The notes: generated from the letters alone by a model not told the origin. DNA of 64,000 bases from Nilaparvata lugens (GCF_014356525.2 NC_052510.1:58923774-58987773), one strand, 5' to 3'; positions 31,581 through 42,568 are shown, numbered from the stretch's first letter. Translations and numbers: made by a program.

Positions 31581-31712
31581 GGAAACGCAACCCTTGAAAA
31601 GAAGTTTGTTGCGGTTGCAGTAACCTGATTAAAACCTATGCAGGGTGTTGGACACGCTACCCTTGCAAATAAGTTTGTAGCCTTTATAATAACCAATGCA
31701 TGATGACATGTT
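31566..31712. repeat. Two tandem units of about 75 bp
   Basis: GGGTGATGGAAACGCAACCC and GGGTGTTGGACACGCTACCC each precede CTTG(A/C)AAA(G/T)AAGTTTGT, and each unit ends AACCTATGCA or AACCAATGCA. Confidence 0.7.
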
Positions 31713-33058
31713 GATTCAAACCGAAGTGATGTAACGTGATTAAAAATGCGACAAATCTATTCTCTCTCTAGGGTGAAGTGTTTTGAAACCATGGAATTTT
31801 GAGAAATTAGTTCACATTGACAACAAAAGAACATTGTTGCTGATGTCCCAGTGTTATGAAGTTATAGGATTATGTGAAATTTGTTTAACAACAAAAAAGT
31901 TGATTTTATTAATTAGTCTACACACTTCACAACATGAACCCTAGCAAGAAGAAAATGTGGTGGTATTGTGGAGCTTTTTGTTCAATGGGTTAAGTCTCGA
32001 GAGAGGAAGGTCAGAGAAGAATATTGTAATGAACAGTGATAGAGAACTCAGAACCATATTTTAGAATGCTATGGAGTCATCATTCATGTATATGCACATC
32101 ATTATCATTCCAATCAATTTTGTATTGCCACAGTATTGAATAAACAATTTTGTTGATAAATTGTCGTTCATTTCCAGTAAATTTTGTTAAATAAGAGCTG
32201 ATACAATTTAATATTTCCAGATCATTTTGTTAAATGAAAGCTGATACGATATAATATTTCTGTCAGTGTCATTCAATTCCAGCTGTTTTCCATGCATGGA
32301 ATCAATCCAGTAAACAGCTGTTTGCAGAACAAATAAACATACTCTACAAATTAATGAAAATAGCATACTCTACTGTAATGAAACCATAATGTTTTCTTTA
32401 GAGTCGAGTATGTTTCCTAGTTCCGAAATAGGAACAGAAAAACTGGTACAAAAAACAACCTTCAGCGCTCCAGCTGGAAGTTTTTCCAACTTCCACATAA
32501 TTTTTGATTCGGAATTTGTAATCTAAGTTATGTTTATGGAATGCATGTTGTAACGTTAGCACAAGCAGGTGATATTTTCCATTTCTCAATTATTGTTCTT
32601 CAGATTTTTATGATGAAAAATAGTGTACGTTACTCGGTTAACCCCTCGACTAGAAACATCATTCTAGCCTGCAAAAGGCACCTTCCCGTCCTTGTGACGT
32701 AAGATACTATTCCAGTTCTCACTTTATCGACAACTCCACCCCGTATCTATCAAGCTGCATTCTACCACGACGTAATAGTCTTTTTGTACAGAGTCTACTA
32801 TAAATATCGCACCAGAAACAATAAAATTCTGATTCTGAGACGACACTCTCCATTTTCGTAAAATTTAAATCGTTTAAAGGGCTGATAGGTAATAGAAACT
32901 GAATTGGATAAGCAAATGATGGTGGACAACTCACTGCTGAATGACGCGTGACTATCAATGTTTTTTTTTCTAATCTATTCCTCTAATTTATTCTCTTCGC
33001 ATTGATGTTATCATGCGAAATCTTATTATGCGAGATCTTATCATGCGAATGTTATCAT
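31713..33058. other. No gene seen; small tandem repeat and hairpin
   Basis: Two units of about 58 bases at 32175-32265 share TTTTGTTAAAT(A/G)A(G/A)AGCTGATAC and TTTAATATTTCCAG-type words. GTTTTCCATGCATGGAATC near 32286 is self-complementary and is bracketed by CAGCTGTTT words. No coding motif. Confidence 0.4.
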
Positions 33059-33555
33059 CTCGTAATTCTTTTTATAATTTATATTGTCTCTCAATTTATT
33101 TGACAACTTTTCCTCATCACCTCTCTTTTTGTTTTCTTCCTCACCTTATTTTTCAGCCACCCAATTCTCCTCATCTCTTGATTTTTTCCCACTTTCTCAT
33201 CATGTTCTTCTTGTAATTCCTTTTCTCAAGAAATCACTCTACCTGTATGTGCTTCTTGTTTCAAATAGAAACAATATAAGAACGTTTACTACCCTCTTAT
33301 TAAAAACTTAAAAATATTTTAACGACTAGTCTCGACCATAAGTCATTTTCATGTTATATTGTTCCCTTTTACTTTTTCTCACTATTTTTTCATCTTTACT
33401 CCTCCAACACTATTCTTAATTCTCTTTTCGACCTTTTCTAATCATCAACTCCAACATTCCTTCCCGTTCCTCTTTTTTCCCCTTCTTTCCATTTCTCATA
33501 TTCTCTCTCTTCCTTTTTCTTCACATCTTTCTTCTCTCCACACATCCACACATTT
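33059..33555. repeat. Pyrimidine-rich tract preceding a retroposon end
   Basis: TTC/CTT/CCT-rich DNA that yields Phe/Ser/Leu frames on the + strand. Similar tracts recur at 33835-34510 and 57473-57534, each next to the same retroposon 3' end. Confidence 0.7.
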
Positions 33556-33832
33556 GGTAGAGAGTTAGTGGGGAGGATATTTTTAATATTCTTTCCGAAG
33601 AATGGACATTGATATGTCCAAAGCTCCGCCAAATTATGTAGATGCATAACAATATAATTATCCATAGTTATTATATTACAAATTACTTTTTCATATCATA
33701 TACTTTCAATAACTATTTTCTTAGTCTATATTATGTAAATTCATCTATAATTTTGCTGTATTGTAAGCTATTGTATATAAGTGTATTGTAATCTACATAA
33801 ATAAAGTACTCAATCAATCAATCAATCACATC
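33556..33832 (+). mobile_element. Retroposon 3' end, family R (R1)
   Basis: GGTAGAGAGTTAGTGGGGAGG, then GGACATTGATATGTCC, itself a small hairpin, then TCTATAATTTTGCTGTATTG and ATAAATAAAGTACTC, ending in AATC units. 57535-57812 aligns along the whole length. It fits a LINE or SINE 3' end with a tetranucleotide tail. Confidence 0.75.
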
Positions 33833-34514
33833 CTACCTACTCTCCATGTACAAAAATGTGAAGTACATCACCTACACCTTCCCTTATCGTTAATCTTTTT
33901 GTTTCTTCTCTTCATTTTCTTTCCCTTTTTTCATCATGTTCTTCTTATGATCCTTTTTCTACTTCTATTTTCTCTTGACTCCCCATCACCCTTCTTATTA
34001 TTTTCTTCTCCACCTTTTTCCCGTCACCTCCACATTCCTTCTCATCCTCTTTTTGTTTCATTCTCTTTATTCCCCATTCATCAACTCACTTCCTCTTTCT
34101 CTACCACTTCTTCTCACCACACACCTTACCTCATATGCAGGTACATTAATATGGAGTACATCAGCCCCACGTTTTCTTCTTGTTCATTCTCTTTTCCTTC
34201 TTTTCATCATGTTCTACTCATAATCCTTTCTTTCACTACTATTTTCTTTTTATCTCCCATTTTTTTACATCACATTTCTTATTGCTATCTCCTCAACCTT
34301 TCTCCTCACCACCACCACCTTACCACCATTTCCTCTTTCTATTCCGTTCTCTTTATTTATCATTCATTCTCTCTCTTCCTCAGTCTTTACCTCTTCTTCT
34401 CACCACACATACCACCTCCTCTGTAGTTACAGTAAAGTGTAGTTCATCACCTTCAACATCTTCTCCTTCTACTCTTTTATTTTTTTTTCTTTCCTCCTCA
34501 TCAATCCCGGTCGT
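33833..34514. repeat. Pyrimidine-rich tract between retroposon ends
   Basis: Long TTCTTCTC/CACC-rich DNA, with internal repetition of TTTCCTTC-like and TTCTCACCACAC words near 34100, 34308 and 34399. This suggests local duplication of blocks of about 200-250 bases, each including TCATCATGTTCT. Confidence 0.65.
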
Positions 34515-34912
34515 GTGTTAATGGGAAGGATATTTTATATCCTTCTAGAAAATCGACAATTATTTGTTGAAACACCGCCGATTCATGAAGTTACATCACA
34601 TTATTATATTATCGTTATTCTAATTGCATCCAATCTTCATTCTCATTGATTAATTATTTATACTTTGTGAAATTTTTTTTTAAGCCCAGCATAGAAGACA
34701 ATGAATGAAAGGAAGAGAGCTCAGTGAATGGGAGGATAAAGAGTATGCAATTGAAGACTGGAGCAACAAAATTGACAATTTCTTAGTCTTTTTCATTAAA
34801 CTTTGTGAAATTCGTTGAATAACTAGCATTATCGTCATTTAATGTGAATTAGTGTATAAGCTAGTAAATATTGTAACATACATAAATAAAGAAATCTAAT
34901 CTAATCTAATCC
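34515..34912 (+). mobile_element. Retroposon 3' end, family R (R2), interrupted
   Basis: GTTAATGGGAAGGATATTTT starts a diverged relative of R1. The tail side (TGTGAATTAGTGTATAAGCTAG, CATACATAAATAAAG, then AATCT units) is at 34840-34911. It is split by the 125-bp insertion at 34675-34799. Confidence 0.6.
34675..34799 (-). mobile_element. Retroposed copy of neighbouring DNA with 13-bp TSD
   Basis: The insertion is flanked by a perfect 13-base direct repeat, ACTTTGTGAAATT (34662-34674 and 34800-34812). It begins with a T-run, so on the - strand it ends in poly(A), the signature of LINE-mediated retroposition. About 95 bases of it match 35051-35143 (GAAGACAATGAATGAAAGGA, GAATGGGAGGATAAAGAG). Its far end carries the family C word GACAATTTCTTAGTC. 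Confidence 0.75.
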
Positions 34913-35540
34913 TCTTCCATCCTCTTTCTTTATCTCTTCTCTCTCCACATAACCCACCTACTTTGCAGTACAGGACTGTACCCTGGTTTATGTTGGTTGT
35001 AGTAACAACCCGCAATTATGCCGTGTCTTTGGCTTGCAAATGGAGTTGGAGCTCAGCGTAGAAGACAATGAATGAAAGGAAGAAGAGAGGTGAATGGGAG
35101 GATAAAGAGTATGCAATTGAGGACTGAAACAACAAAATTGACACTGTTGTCGATATGAACGGGCTCGTTTCCACGATCGAGACTCGACGACCGTCCAGGT
35201 CGCATTTAATTAAACTCCTTTTGGGCGCGTCACTATTAGGATACGTTTGATCGCCCACACTTTCCATTGTCCTAACTGTCCTTTCCCCTCCTCCTCCTCT
35301 TCCTACTACTCCTCCCCACCTCGTTCTCCCGTTTCCTCTCTTCCTTGTCATTCACCGAAAGCTTTGTTCCCATCAACAATTATTATACCACTCACTCCTC
35401 ATTCATAGGAGATGCATACTTTTCTTTCCAAGCTGCATCCCAATTTGTGACTCGAATCTTCCCACAGACTACTCTCTCTCACACACACATACACACTATC
35501 ACTCTATCTCTTTTCCTCTTCGAGATCCAACAACAACTAT
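34913..35540. other. Low-repeat stretch holding the retroposition source
   Basis: 35051-35143 is the parent-like copy of the insertion at 34675. On the - strand TTTTGTTGTTTCAG at about 35130 looks like a splice acceptor ahead of it. 35140-35290 is GC-balanced with ATTTAATTAAACTCC and GGGCGCGTCAC. The - strand frame 35016-35351 (111 residues) has no known domain. It may contain an untranslated or coding exon of an unidentified gene, but I cannot support one. Confidence 0.35.
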
Positions 35541-35998
35541 GATGAGTGGCCGTGAATAGTGCTGGCGAAGTAAATAACACACCTTTGCTGTGTTCTGTCT
35601 CTTTCAATCAATGTAGGATAATACAGTTATGATACTTGTGTTATTATCCTGTTTTCAAATATTGTTTCCGAATGTGAGTTATGGGAAACATCTGTTGAAT
35701 CGTAAACCAGGAGATTCTGTTGCTTCATGATACACCCTCATGAATTTGAGAAATTATAAATCGCCAATTTAATCTTATTTACTTCAAATTTTTCAAGTTA
35801 TATTGTAATTATTTATTATTTTATTTTCAGTTCCAAGTTATTTTCCATTAGAACTCTTCCCCCACTATATGTGGGGAAAATTCACAAGTGTCTTATATTG
35901 TTTATACATGTACTGTATTTGTGATGATTTCGTCAATAAAACTCAATTTGAGATTTGAAATTTGAATTTTAAATAATATATTCTTTAGCAACAAGCTG
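35541..35998. other. No gene seen
   Basis: AT-rich. TTCGTCAATAAAACTC at about 35930 is a possible polyadenylation-like word without a gene attached. Confidence 0.3.
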
Positions 35999-36194
35999 AA
36001 GCCAAGTTCACACCAAAGTTGACAACTAAGTTTTAAACACAATTTTTTGTCAATCTCTTAAAAAGCACAGCAACATTTTTTGTTGCTCTAAATTTGAGGG
36101 AAGCAACTTCTCATCTAATGAGAAATAAACTATTTTTTTGTAGAAACAATATGTGAACAACATTTGTTGAAAACTTTGTTGTAAACATAGCTTA
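35999..36194. mobile_element. Diverged fold-back MITE
   Basis: AAGCCAAGTTCACACCAAAG at the left and CTTTGTTGTAAACATAGCTT at the right are imperfect inverted ends, with weak inner pairing (AACATTTTTTGTTG). It is related by its end words to 4817-5012. Confidence 0.5.
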
Positions 36195-36884
36195 ATGTAG
36201 TTCTCCTAGGTTTCAAAAATTGTTCGATTGATGAAACTTAAGAATACTATAATGATGTGAAACCTCTCCATACTGGAGACACCTGAATATCAAATCCAAT
36301 GCACTCCATTGAGTATTCCAATGACAGAGCAATATTTTGGTAAATGAAAAGACTAAGAATTTGTCAGATTTACTATGAATAATTACCACAATATCAACTC
36401 CTCAACTACACAAAAAGAGCAATATTTTCTCATTCTTCAAATAGAGTGGATAGGAATATCCGATATCAACTTTCAATATCACCGGATAAACTGGAGGATA
36501 CACATTTATTTCCGTAATACTTTGAATATTCATGGATAGATCAAAAGGACCATAATGATTTTTTATTTAGAATCGGATAAATTCGTTGAAAATGATACCA
36601 GTAATCCACAATTAAGTATAATATACTTAATTATGTATATAAATTAGTATAATTTATATAAAATATAATTATATTATAATTTATAATATAGATATAAATA
36701 TAATATAATATATTTATGAATATGAATTATAATATTATATTTGAATAAATATAAAGTATAATTTATACAAAATATTATTCTGATGCTACCAATCACAAGC
36801 TGTTGTCATCTGTAAAACATCTTCAATATCATAGAATTGAACTACTGTCTATTTTCTGTACAGGGCTACTTGTAATATACATAG
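36195..36884. other. No gene; family C fragment and AT tract
   Basis: 36340-36418 is a short family C derivative: AAAAGACTAAGAATTTGTC joined almost directly to ATGAATAATTACCACAATAT and CTCAACTACAC. 36610-36780 is nearly pure A/T made of ATAATATA words. Confidence 0.6.
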
Positions 36885-37370
36885 AAATAAAAATCAAAAT
36901 CTCAGTAGGCCTATCCTTTTTTGAATAATTTTATCAGAACTTGTTTCAAAATTTACAGATGGAATTAAATAGAGAATGCATTTATTCAAATGCTAATTAT
37001 TATATAATTATTATTTAACGAAAATCCTAAATAAATGCTGTAAATCACCCCGAAGACTTCTGCTACTGCAGACATTGACAACAGGGTTAAAACAGATAGA
37101 TGGAAATTCGATGTAATGGATAGTAGTTCTCATCGGATTTCCATCTATCTGTTTTAACCCTGTTGTCAATGTCTGCAGTAGCAGAGGTGTTCGCGGTGAT
37201 TTACAGCATTTATCTAGGATTTTCGTTAAATAATAATCATGTTTCAAAATTAATGCCATTTTCAAGTGAATACTTGAAGTCTTCACTTGAAAATGGCATT
37301 AATTTTGAAACAAGTTGTGATAAGATTATTCAAAAAAGGGTACTGAGATTTCTATCTTTATTTCTAATTG
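36885..37370. mobile_element. Nested hairpins, about 490 bp
   Basis: The outer arms pair AATCTCAGTAGGCC...TTTTTTGAATAATTTTATC with GATAAGATTATTCAAAAAAGG...CTGAGATT. Inside, 37005-37240 is a near-perfect palindrome: AACGAAAATCCTAAATAAATG and GTTAAAACAGATAGATGGAAAT with their complements. 37238-37320 is a second hairpin with arms TTTCAAAATTAATGCCATTTTC. A half of the inner palindrome recurs at 51685-51785, and the outer CAGTACCC arms recur at 50907-51012, so separate elements are nested. Confidence 0.8.
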
Positions 37371-38563
37371 AACTACTGTATGATACTAGATGTATTGGAA
37401 TGTATGAGAATACTGGTAATGATATGGAATAATACTGCTGTAATTTTCATGTTCTTTCAGAATTCAATACCAATACACAATCCATAATTTACATTAGAAA
37501 GAAACAGTTTACAATTGAGTGGAAAATTTCAGCAATAGAACATAAACTCTAGTATTCTATTCTCTCAGAGCATAACGGGATACAATATCATGGAATTCAA
37601 TATTCATAAGATGTGAAATTGAACTTTCATGACCCATATGATTATCAATAATCCATACCCCTCTTCTTGAATGGGATATCAAATCTCAACAGATCAGAGG
37701 GACTCTGTGATTGTAGCAAAGGGGTTCCTTTCTCGCTGAAATGTGATGCATTACTACTGTCCTCCCTAACAGTCAAATGTTTTGATCCTTGGAAGGAAGA
37801 TGCAATTGGGAAAAACCAGTGGAGTATTTCGTCGAAGAGGGTTGTCGTCGACCAACAGATGTGAAGATCTCTGAGAGAGAGAGAGAGAGGGAGATATGAG
37901 GTAGCGGAGAAACAAATGGGAAAGAAAGAGAGAGAGAGAGGACAGAGAATAGTGAATCATCTATAATTGACAGGATAGTCGCCACCCTCTGCATCACTCT
38001 CGGAGACTGTTCTGTTTTATGTATGTCCAAGCTTCCATCTCCACCCTCCACATTACAAAAAATAGTCCACTTTTTTGAGGGTAAACAAAACAAAAAACTG
38101 TGAAAGTACCCACTATCTCCTGGTAATAGTGTGACCGTAAAGGCCTGTGAGATTCCCGAGGGCCTCGAATCGTATGTCCGAGAATGTGAATGCATTATGC
38201 ACCAGGTGGGAAGGAATTTCTCTGCTTGTAGGCCTTCTATTTTGCATCTATTCTACAGCTGCAGTGCATTATGTTATTCCGGTGTGGACCTGGGGGAGTC
38301 GAGACTTTGTTTCTGGCTTTGAAAACGAATGTTTCGTCTTCACATTGGTCCTCCATGCATTGTAATATATTTATAAGTTATGAGTTTGTACGTGGGAACG
38401 GTAGTAGTATTATAGATACTCATTTCTAGTTGATTTGAGTTGGAGTACATGCCCTTACATCACGAATAAATTTATGAATAAGTACATAGGCCCATGAATA
38501 AAGTGTATATTTCAGATTCAAATATATATAAAACTATTGTGACTTTATCTCAAAAAGCTCTAT
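37371..38563. other. No gene called; GA tract inside
   Basis: 37869-37945 is a GAGA tract. 37950-38345 is GC-balanced with several short frames (for example a 140-residue - strand frame at 37773-38195 crossing the GA tract), none with a domain. Confidence 0.35.
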
Positions 38564-39230
38564 TATACAGAGTGTCCCACCAAAGTTGTAACAGCCGTTG
38601 ACCATAGATTCCATTCGACATTTCTGACAAAAAATGTTCAGTAAACTTTTTTCTTCTCGACCTTAGTTTTCGAGATATTTTGATTTTTCGATATTTTCAG
38701 AATATGCTCACTTCTGGTCATTATATACTCAATAATTCGATAACTACTGGTCGAATTCCAATTTCAAGGGTAAGGTTGGAAGGAGAAAAACATTTCAAAC
38801 AAGATTGATGAAATTTAAATTCGACCAGTTGTTTTCGAGTTATTGAGTATTCAATGACCAGAAGTGGGCATATTCTGAAAATATCGAAGAATCAATATAT
38901 AGATTTTTCGATATTTTCGGAATATGCCATCTTCTGGTCATTATATACTCAATAACTCGATAACTACTGGTCGAATTTCAATTTCAAGGGTTAGGTTGAA
39001 AAGAGGAAAACGTTTCAAACAAGATTAATGAAATTTAAATTCGACCAGTGGTTTTTGAGTTATTAAGTATTCAATGACAAGAAGTGGGCATATTCTGAAA
39101 ATATCGAAAAATTTATATATCTCGGAAACTAAGGTCGAGAGGAAAAAAGTTTACTGAACATTTTTTGTCAGAAATGTCGAGTAGAATCTATGGTCAACGG
39201 CTGTTATAAGCTTGTTAGGATACCCTGTAT
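38564..39230. mobile_element. Large fold-back element, about 667 bp
   Basis: The ends ATACAGAGTGTCCC and GGATACCCTGTAT are imperfect inverted repeats. AACAGCCGTTGACCATAGATTC pairs with its complement at 39180-39204. Inside, a block with ACTTCTGGTCATTATATACTC, TACTGGTCGAAT and its own inverted partner occurs twice (38700-38885 and 38915-39110), so each half is itself a hairpin. No coding content. Confidence 0.8.
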
Positions 39231-39329
39231 ATATAGACACAGTTTTACAATTCTTTAATTGCCAGACATTTCACAAAATCAAGAAATAGAGATGGAAAAT
39301 AAAAAATCCTAGTACACTTTTTTCCATTT
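39231..39329. other. Short flank, nothing seen
   Basis: No feature recognised. Confidence 0.3.
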
Positions 39330-39622
39330 TGTGTAGTTGAGAAGTTGATATTGTGGTTATTACTCATATTAAATAAAAAGACTAAGAAATTGTCAGAAAC
39401 CACAGATCCATTGTTAGTTAGAAATACCGGTTTCGGTTGTTACACCATTGTCAATCTCTGATAAACTCAACTCATTGTTGAGTTTCATTGTTCATGAGAC
39501 TCATTTCTGATAAACTCAACTCATTGTTTATCAGAGATTGACAATGGTGTAACAACCGAAACCGGTATTTCTAACTTTCAATAAATCTGTGGTTTCTGAC
39601 AATTTCTTAGTATTTTTCTTTA
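39330..39622. mobile_element. Family C fold-back MITE (C6)
   Basis: Left end TGTGTAGTTGAGAAGTTG. The arms pair ATACCGGTTTCGGTTGTTAC with GTAACAACCGAAACCGGTAT, and GACTAAGAAATTGTC with its complement. The centre has AAACTCAACTCATTG repeated twice around TTTCATTGTTCATGAGAC, so the loop is larger than in C1. The right end lacks the CTCAACTACACA extension. Confidence 0.8.
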
Positions 39623-39938
39623 ATGCCCTCTCTTTCTAAATTTACTCACAACATGTTCCAATATTGATGTGATTTTCAAGTAAGTGGATGAAAATAAATA
39701 AAATAGTGTAGCCTACTTGATACAAATGACGACAATGGACAACACTAGATTCAACAAACAGATTGCAATACTGAGTACACAGCTACAACAAAAAAAGTGA
39801 AATTTATTCTGATAAAAAAACTTACAGATCTCAAACTCACAAAACTACAATAAAGACTAGATAAATGAAACGTAGCATTTATATGGATTAATCAAGGTAC
39901 TCATTTATTGAATAGTACTGTAAAGACCCGCACACACA
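39623..39938. other. No gene seen
   Basis: AT-rich flank. Nothing recognised. Confidence 0.3.
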
Positions 39939-40087
39939 CATCGATTTTTGTTCGTACGGTATTTTGCCGTACTCATAAATTCTATTAGATTAAACAGATG
40001 ATTTCAAACAGATGATGTTTTTCAAGTTCCGTTTAATCTGATAGAATTCATAAGTACGGCAAAATATCATACCATACGAACAGAAAT
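39939..40087. mobile_element. Fold-back MITE abutting family A
   Basis: ATTTTTGTTCGTACGGTATTT with TCTATTAGATTAAAC pairs with GTTTAATCTGATAGAATT and CCATACGAACAGAAAT. The unit is about 149 bp. The next base starts family A copy A5, so one element landed at the edge of the other. Confidence 0.7.
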
Positions 40088-40748
40088 CTGGTGTGGCGCA
40101 CTCACACAACTTTCCTTGCCGTTATGAAAATTGATCACCTGACGCTAGTGTTCCCGCGCATCACAAGTCTACTACCGTATTCAAAGATTTGAGCCAGCTG
40201 GTGACAGGGCAATAACGCTGGAGACACACATGAGGTCTGCTATCTCTTCATAGTGAATGATTTAATAGAATCAACAATAATTTGCAATTGAATAATCACA
40301 TTTTCTCGAATTTAAAGCTTATTTTCAATTTTAGGTGAAAATGTTACTGAACATTAATTGTAGAGATTTTCATGCTCAATCTACTCCACTCGATTTTTTT
40401 CGTTTCAATTGTATCTGAAGCCTGATAATTGGGAATCTATTTGCATTGATGGGGCGGAGCTCCTGAAATTTTTACAAATATGTGACTTGTGGCAGTTGAT
40501 AGAGCTTATCGATGACTATTTCAAGTATAACTTAAATAAAAATCGTTGGAGCTGTTTTCGAGAAAATCACGAAAAACCCTGTTTTTGACAACATTTTCGC
40601 CATTTTAGCCGCCATCTTGAATCGCATTTGATCGAAATTGTTCGTGTCGGATCCTTATATTGTAAGGACCTCCGTTGTCATTCCGTTGATTGGGAGATGA
40701 GATATCGTGTACACAGACGCACATACACTCATACACACACACACACAC

Positions 40749-40822
<74 letters not shown>

Positions 40823-40970
40823 GATCAATACCCAAAAACCACTTTTTTGGACTCAGGGGACCTTGAAACGTATAGAAATTTAGAAATTAGAAATTAGAAA
40901 TTTAGAAATTTAATTTTTTTCTGAAAGCAATACTTTCCTTACCTATGGTAATAGGGCAAGGAAAGTAAAA
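40087..40970 (+). mobile_element. Family A element, one-module subtype (A5)
   Basis: A full-length reference copy. It has the start hairpin (GTGTG...CACAC), AACTTTCCTTGCCGTTATG, GCCAGCTGGTGACAGGGC, the GGAGCTCC module, CCATCTTGAATCGC and GATATCGTGTACACAGACGC. A (CA)n tract follows at 40733-40819, then GACTCAGGGGACCTTGAAACG and the end hairpin CTTTCCTTACCTATGGTAAT...AAGGAAAG. No protein is encoded. Confidence 0.85.
40733..40819. repeat. CA microsatellite inside family A
   Basis: About 85 bases of near-pure CA, at the same internal point where 43591-44481 has about 90 bases of TG on the opposite strand and where 7306-8100 and 47418-48520 have only a few units. Confidence 0.9.
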
Positions 40971-41164
40971 ATGTGTGTGTGCGGGGCTTGTGCCCATCCT
41001 GTCAATTTACTCTTCTTACCATTTACTCTTATAACATTATATTGTAACTCTAAAGCATTTTCCACAAGTTTTAAGGATTCATGGATCACACATATATGTT
41101 GCAGGTGTTTTCATTGGAAAATGTGAACTGCATGTCTGTCCCATGTGTACAGCTACACCATCTT
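40971..41164. other. Short flank, nothing seen
   Basis: No feature recognised. Confidence 0.3.
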
Positions 41165-41660
41165 CAGGCGTCTGAATTCATCTTGAATTGGTACAGCAAT
41201 GAGAGGTTCTGAAGCCACCTAGAAAAACAAGACAATACATTAGACCCAATCCCGTTGTTTTAATTGATTGCGAAAGACTTGATAACAGAAAACGATTAGA
41301 AATTAACGCCCAATTAGGACGATGTTTCCTCGTGTCCCGTGTAATTACACCCCACTTACCCTCAATCAACATAATTCGTCCCGGTTTTTGATTTGTGAAA
41401 TAGCGATACGCGGACGTCCGGCAGTTGAAATGTGATCGGTACGGGAATTCGCGTTTATTGTCGAAGATGGCAGACGGCGGACGACGGTTAAGTTGGCAAT
41501 CGTGACCGAAATCGGTGGTTGAGTAATCACGTCAGTAAAAGACTATTTCAATTACCACCGATAAAGCCGTTCCGTATAAACCACCGACCGCTTTAACTGG
41601 ACTTAATTTCAGCCTGTCAAAATGATGGATCCCCTCATTATCCAATTTGTAGAGTGCGGG
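41165..41660. other. GC-balanced low-repeat island
   Basis: No repeat or frame of note. Homeodomain-like words (GTTTTAATTGATTG, GTGTAATTACACC) occur, and 41511-41567 has an imperfect inverted repeat, ATCGGTGGTTGAGTAATCAC with TTTCAATTACCACCGAT. The block AGATGGCAGACGGCGGACGACGG is unusually GC-rich for this window. It is a good candidate for conserved regulatory DNA, on inference only. Confidence 0.35.
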
Positions 41661-42300
41661 TCAATCGACAAGGATTATTGTAAATCTCTATGCTCAGTTC
41701 TTATTGCGCATCGTTAAGTTACCCTCTGGAAACTGATCTGATCAAATCTCATTATTTACCGAGTGGAGTCATGATTTATTGTAGCATGCCGTCAACGGAC
41801 GACCTACAATTCTCTTTTGCGCATGCGCCGTCTCCTTGCCTATCTGGGAATCTGGAAGGAATGAATGCGGGTGTGGGAGGTATGTCTGGTACCCAACATC
41901 ATAACACAGAGAAAAGAATACCACTATGTACTATATATATCTAGTCCCTGGTAATAAAGACCAACATCCACCAATTGCTGGCAGATGAAGCGTGTCCATT
42001 CTTTCCACAAACTGAGCACTTAATCATCGGCAACTGACAAGCAGAATTTAGACATTTCCAGATAGATGGAATGGGTTACTTGTTGTGACGTATCTAACCC
42101 TCAAGCTGTGATCATTTTAGGAAGTAGATTGGATCATGATTTCTCAATTTTACATGGATTTAGATGGACTACACAATGTATGGGAGGATTGTAGTATGGA
42201 TGATGTGGGCATAAACGATTATTGGGAACAAGTATGAACGATAATACGAGTGAGAGCCTGGTGATTATATGAGTTTCGATGAAATATAATATACGATGAG
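41661..42300. other. No gene called; NRF1-like site
   Basis: An 84-residue frame at 41690-41944 has no domain. TGCGCATGCGCC at 41819-41830 is a perfect match to the palindromic NRF1/Ewg-type consensus GCGCATGCGC, in a stretch otherwise poor in CpG. Confidence 0.35.
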
Positions 42301-42568
42301 TAATATCCAAAGACCTTAAAGATGCATAGACTCACATGCAACGCTAGTGTCGTACTTGGAATTGAAATCCGCCATTGAGGAGGCAACCCATAACATTATT
42401 ACATACCAATGCCACCAATGCCTTTGTGATCTATACTATTACAAATAAATAATATAAAATATCTCGTGCTAAAATACCCCAATGGCGGCCTTCAATTTCA
42501 AGTAAGAGCTATCATTGGGAAGGCATAGGCATGTGGGTCTATATCTCTTTAAGGTCTTTGGTAATATC
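42301..42568. mobile_element. Fold-back MITE, about 268 bp
   Basis: TAATATCCAAAGACCTTAAAG at the left pairs with CTTTAAGGTCTTTGGTAATAT at the right. The arms continue through CATAGACTCACATGC and ACTTGGAATTGAAATCCGCC. The centre is AT-rich. Non-coding. Confidence 0.75.

Noticed and set aside
33899..34521. Hydrophobic frames of 113-175 residues resembling membrane proteins
   Set aside because: Caused by TTC/CTT-rich DNA; the phase changes freely between frames.
35016..35351. 111-residue - strand frame as a coding exon
   Set aside because: Contains an acceptor-like tract and unique sequence, but a run of Gly/Arg and Leu/Ser low-complexity and no domain; left as an open question.
37011..37286. 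91-residue frame in a palindrome
   Set aside because: Both strands of a fold-back element stay partly open by symmetry; no motif.
40628..40897. Thr-His repeat frame
   Set aside because: CA microsatellite inside family A.
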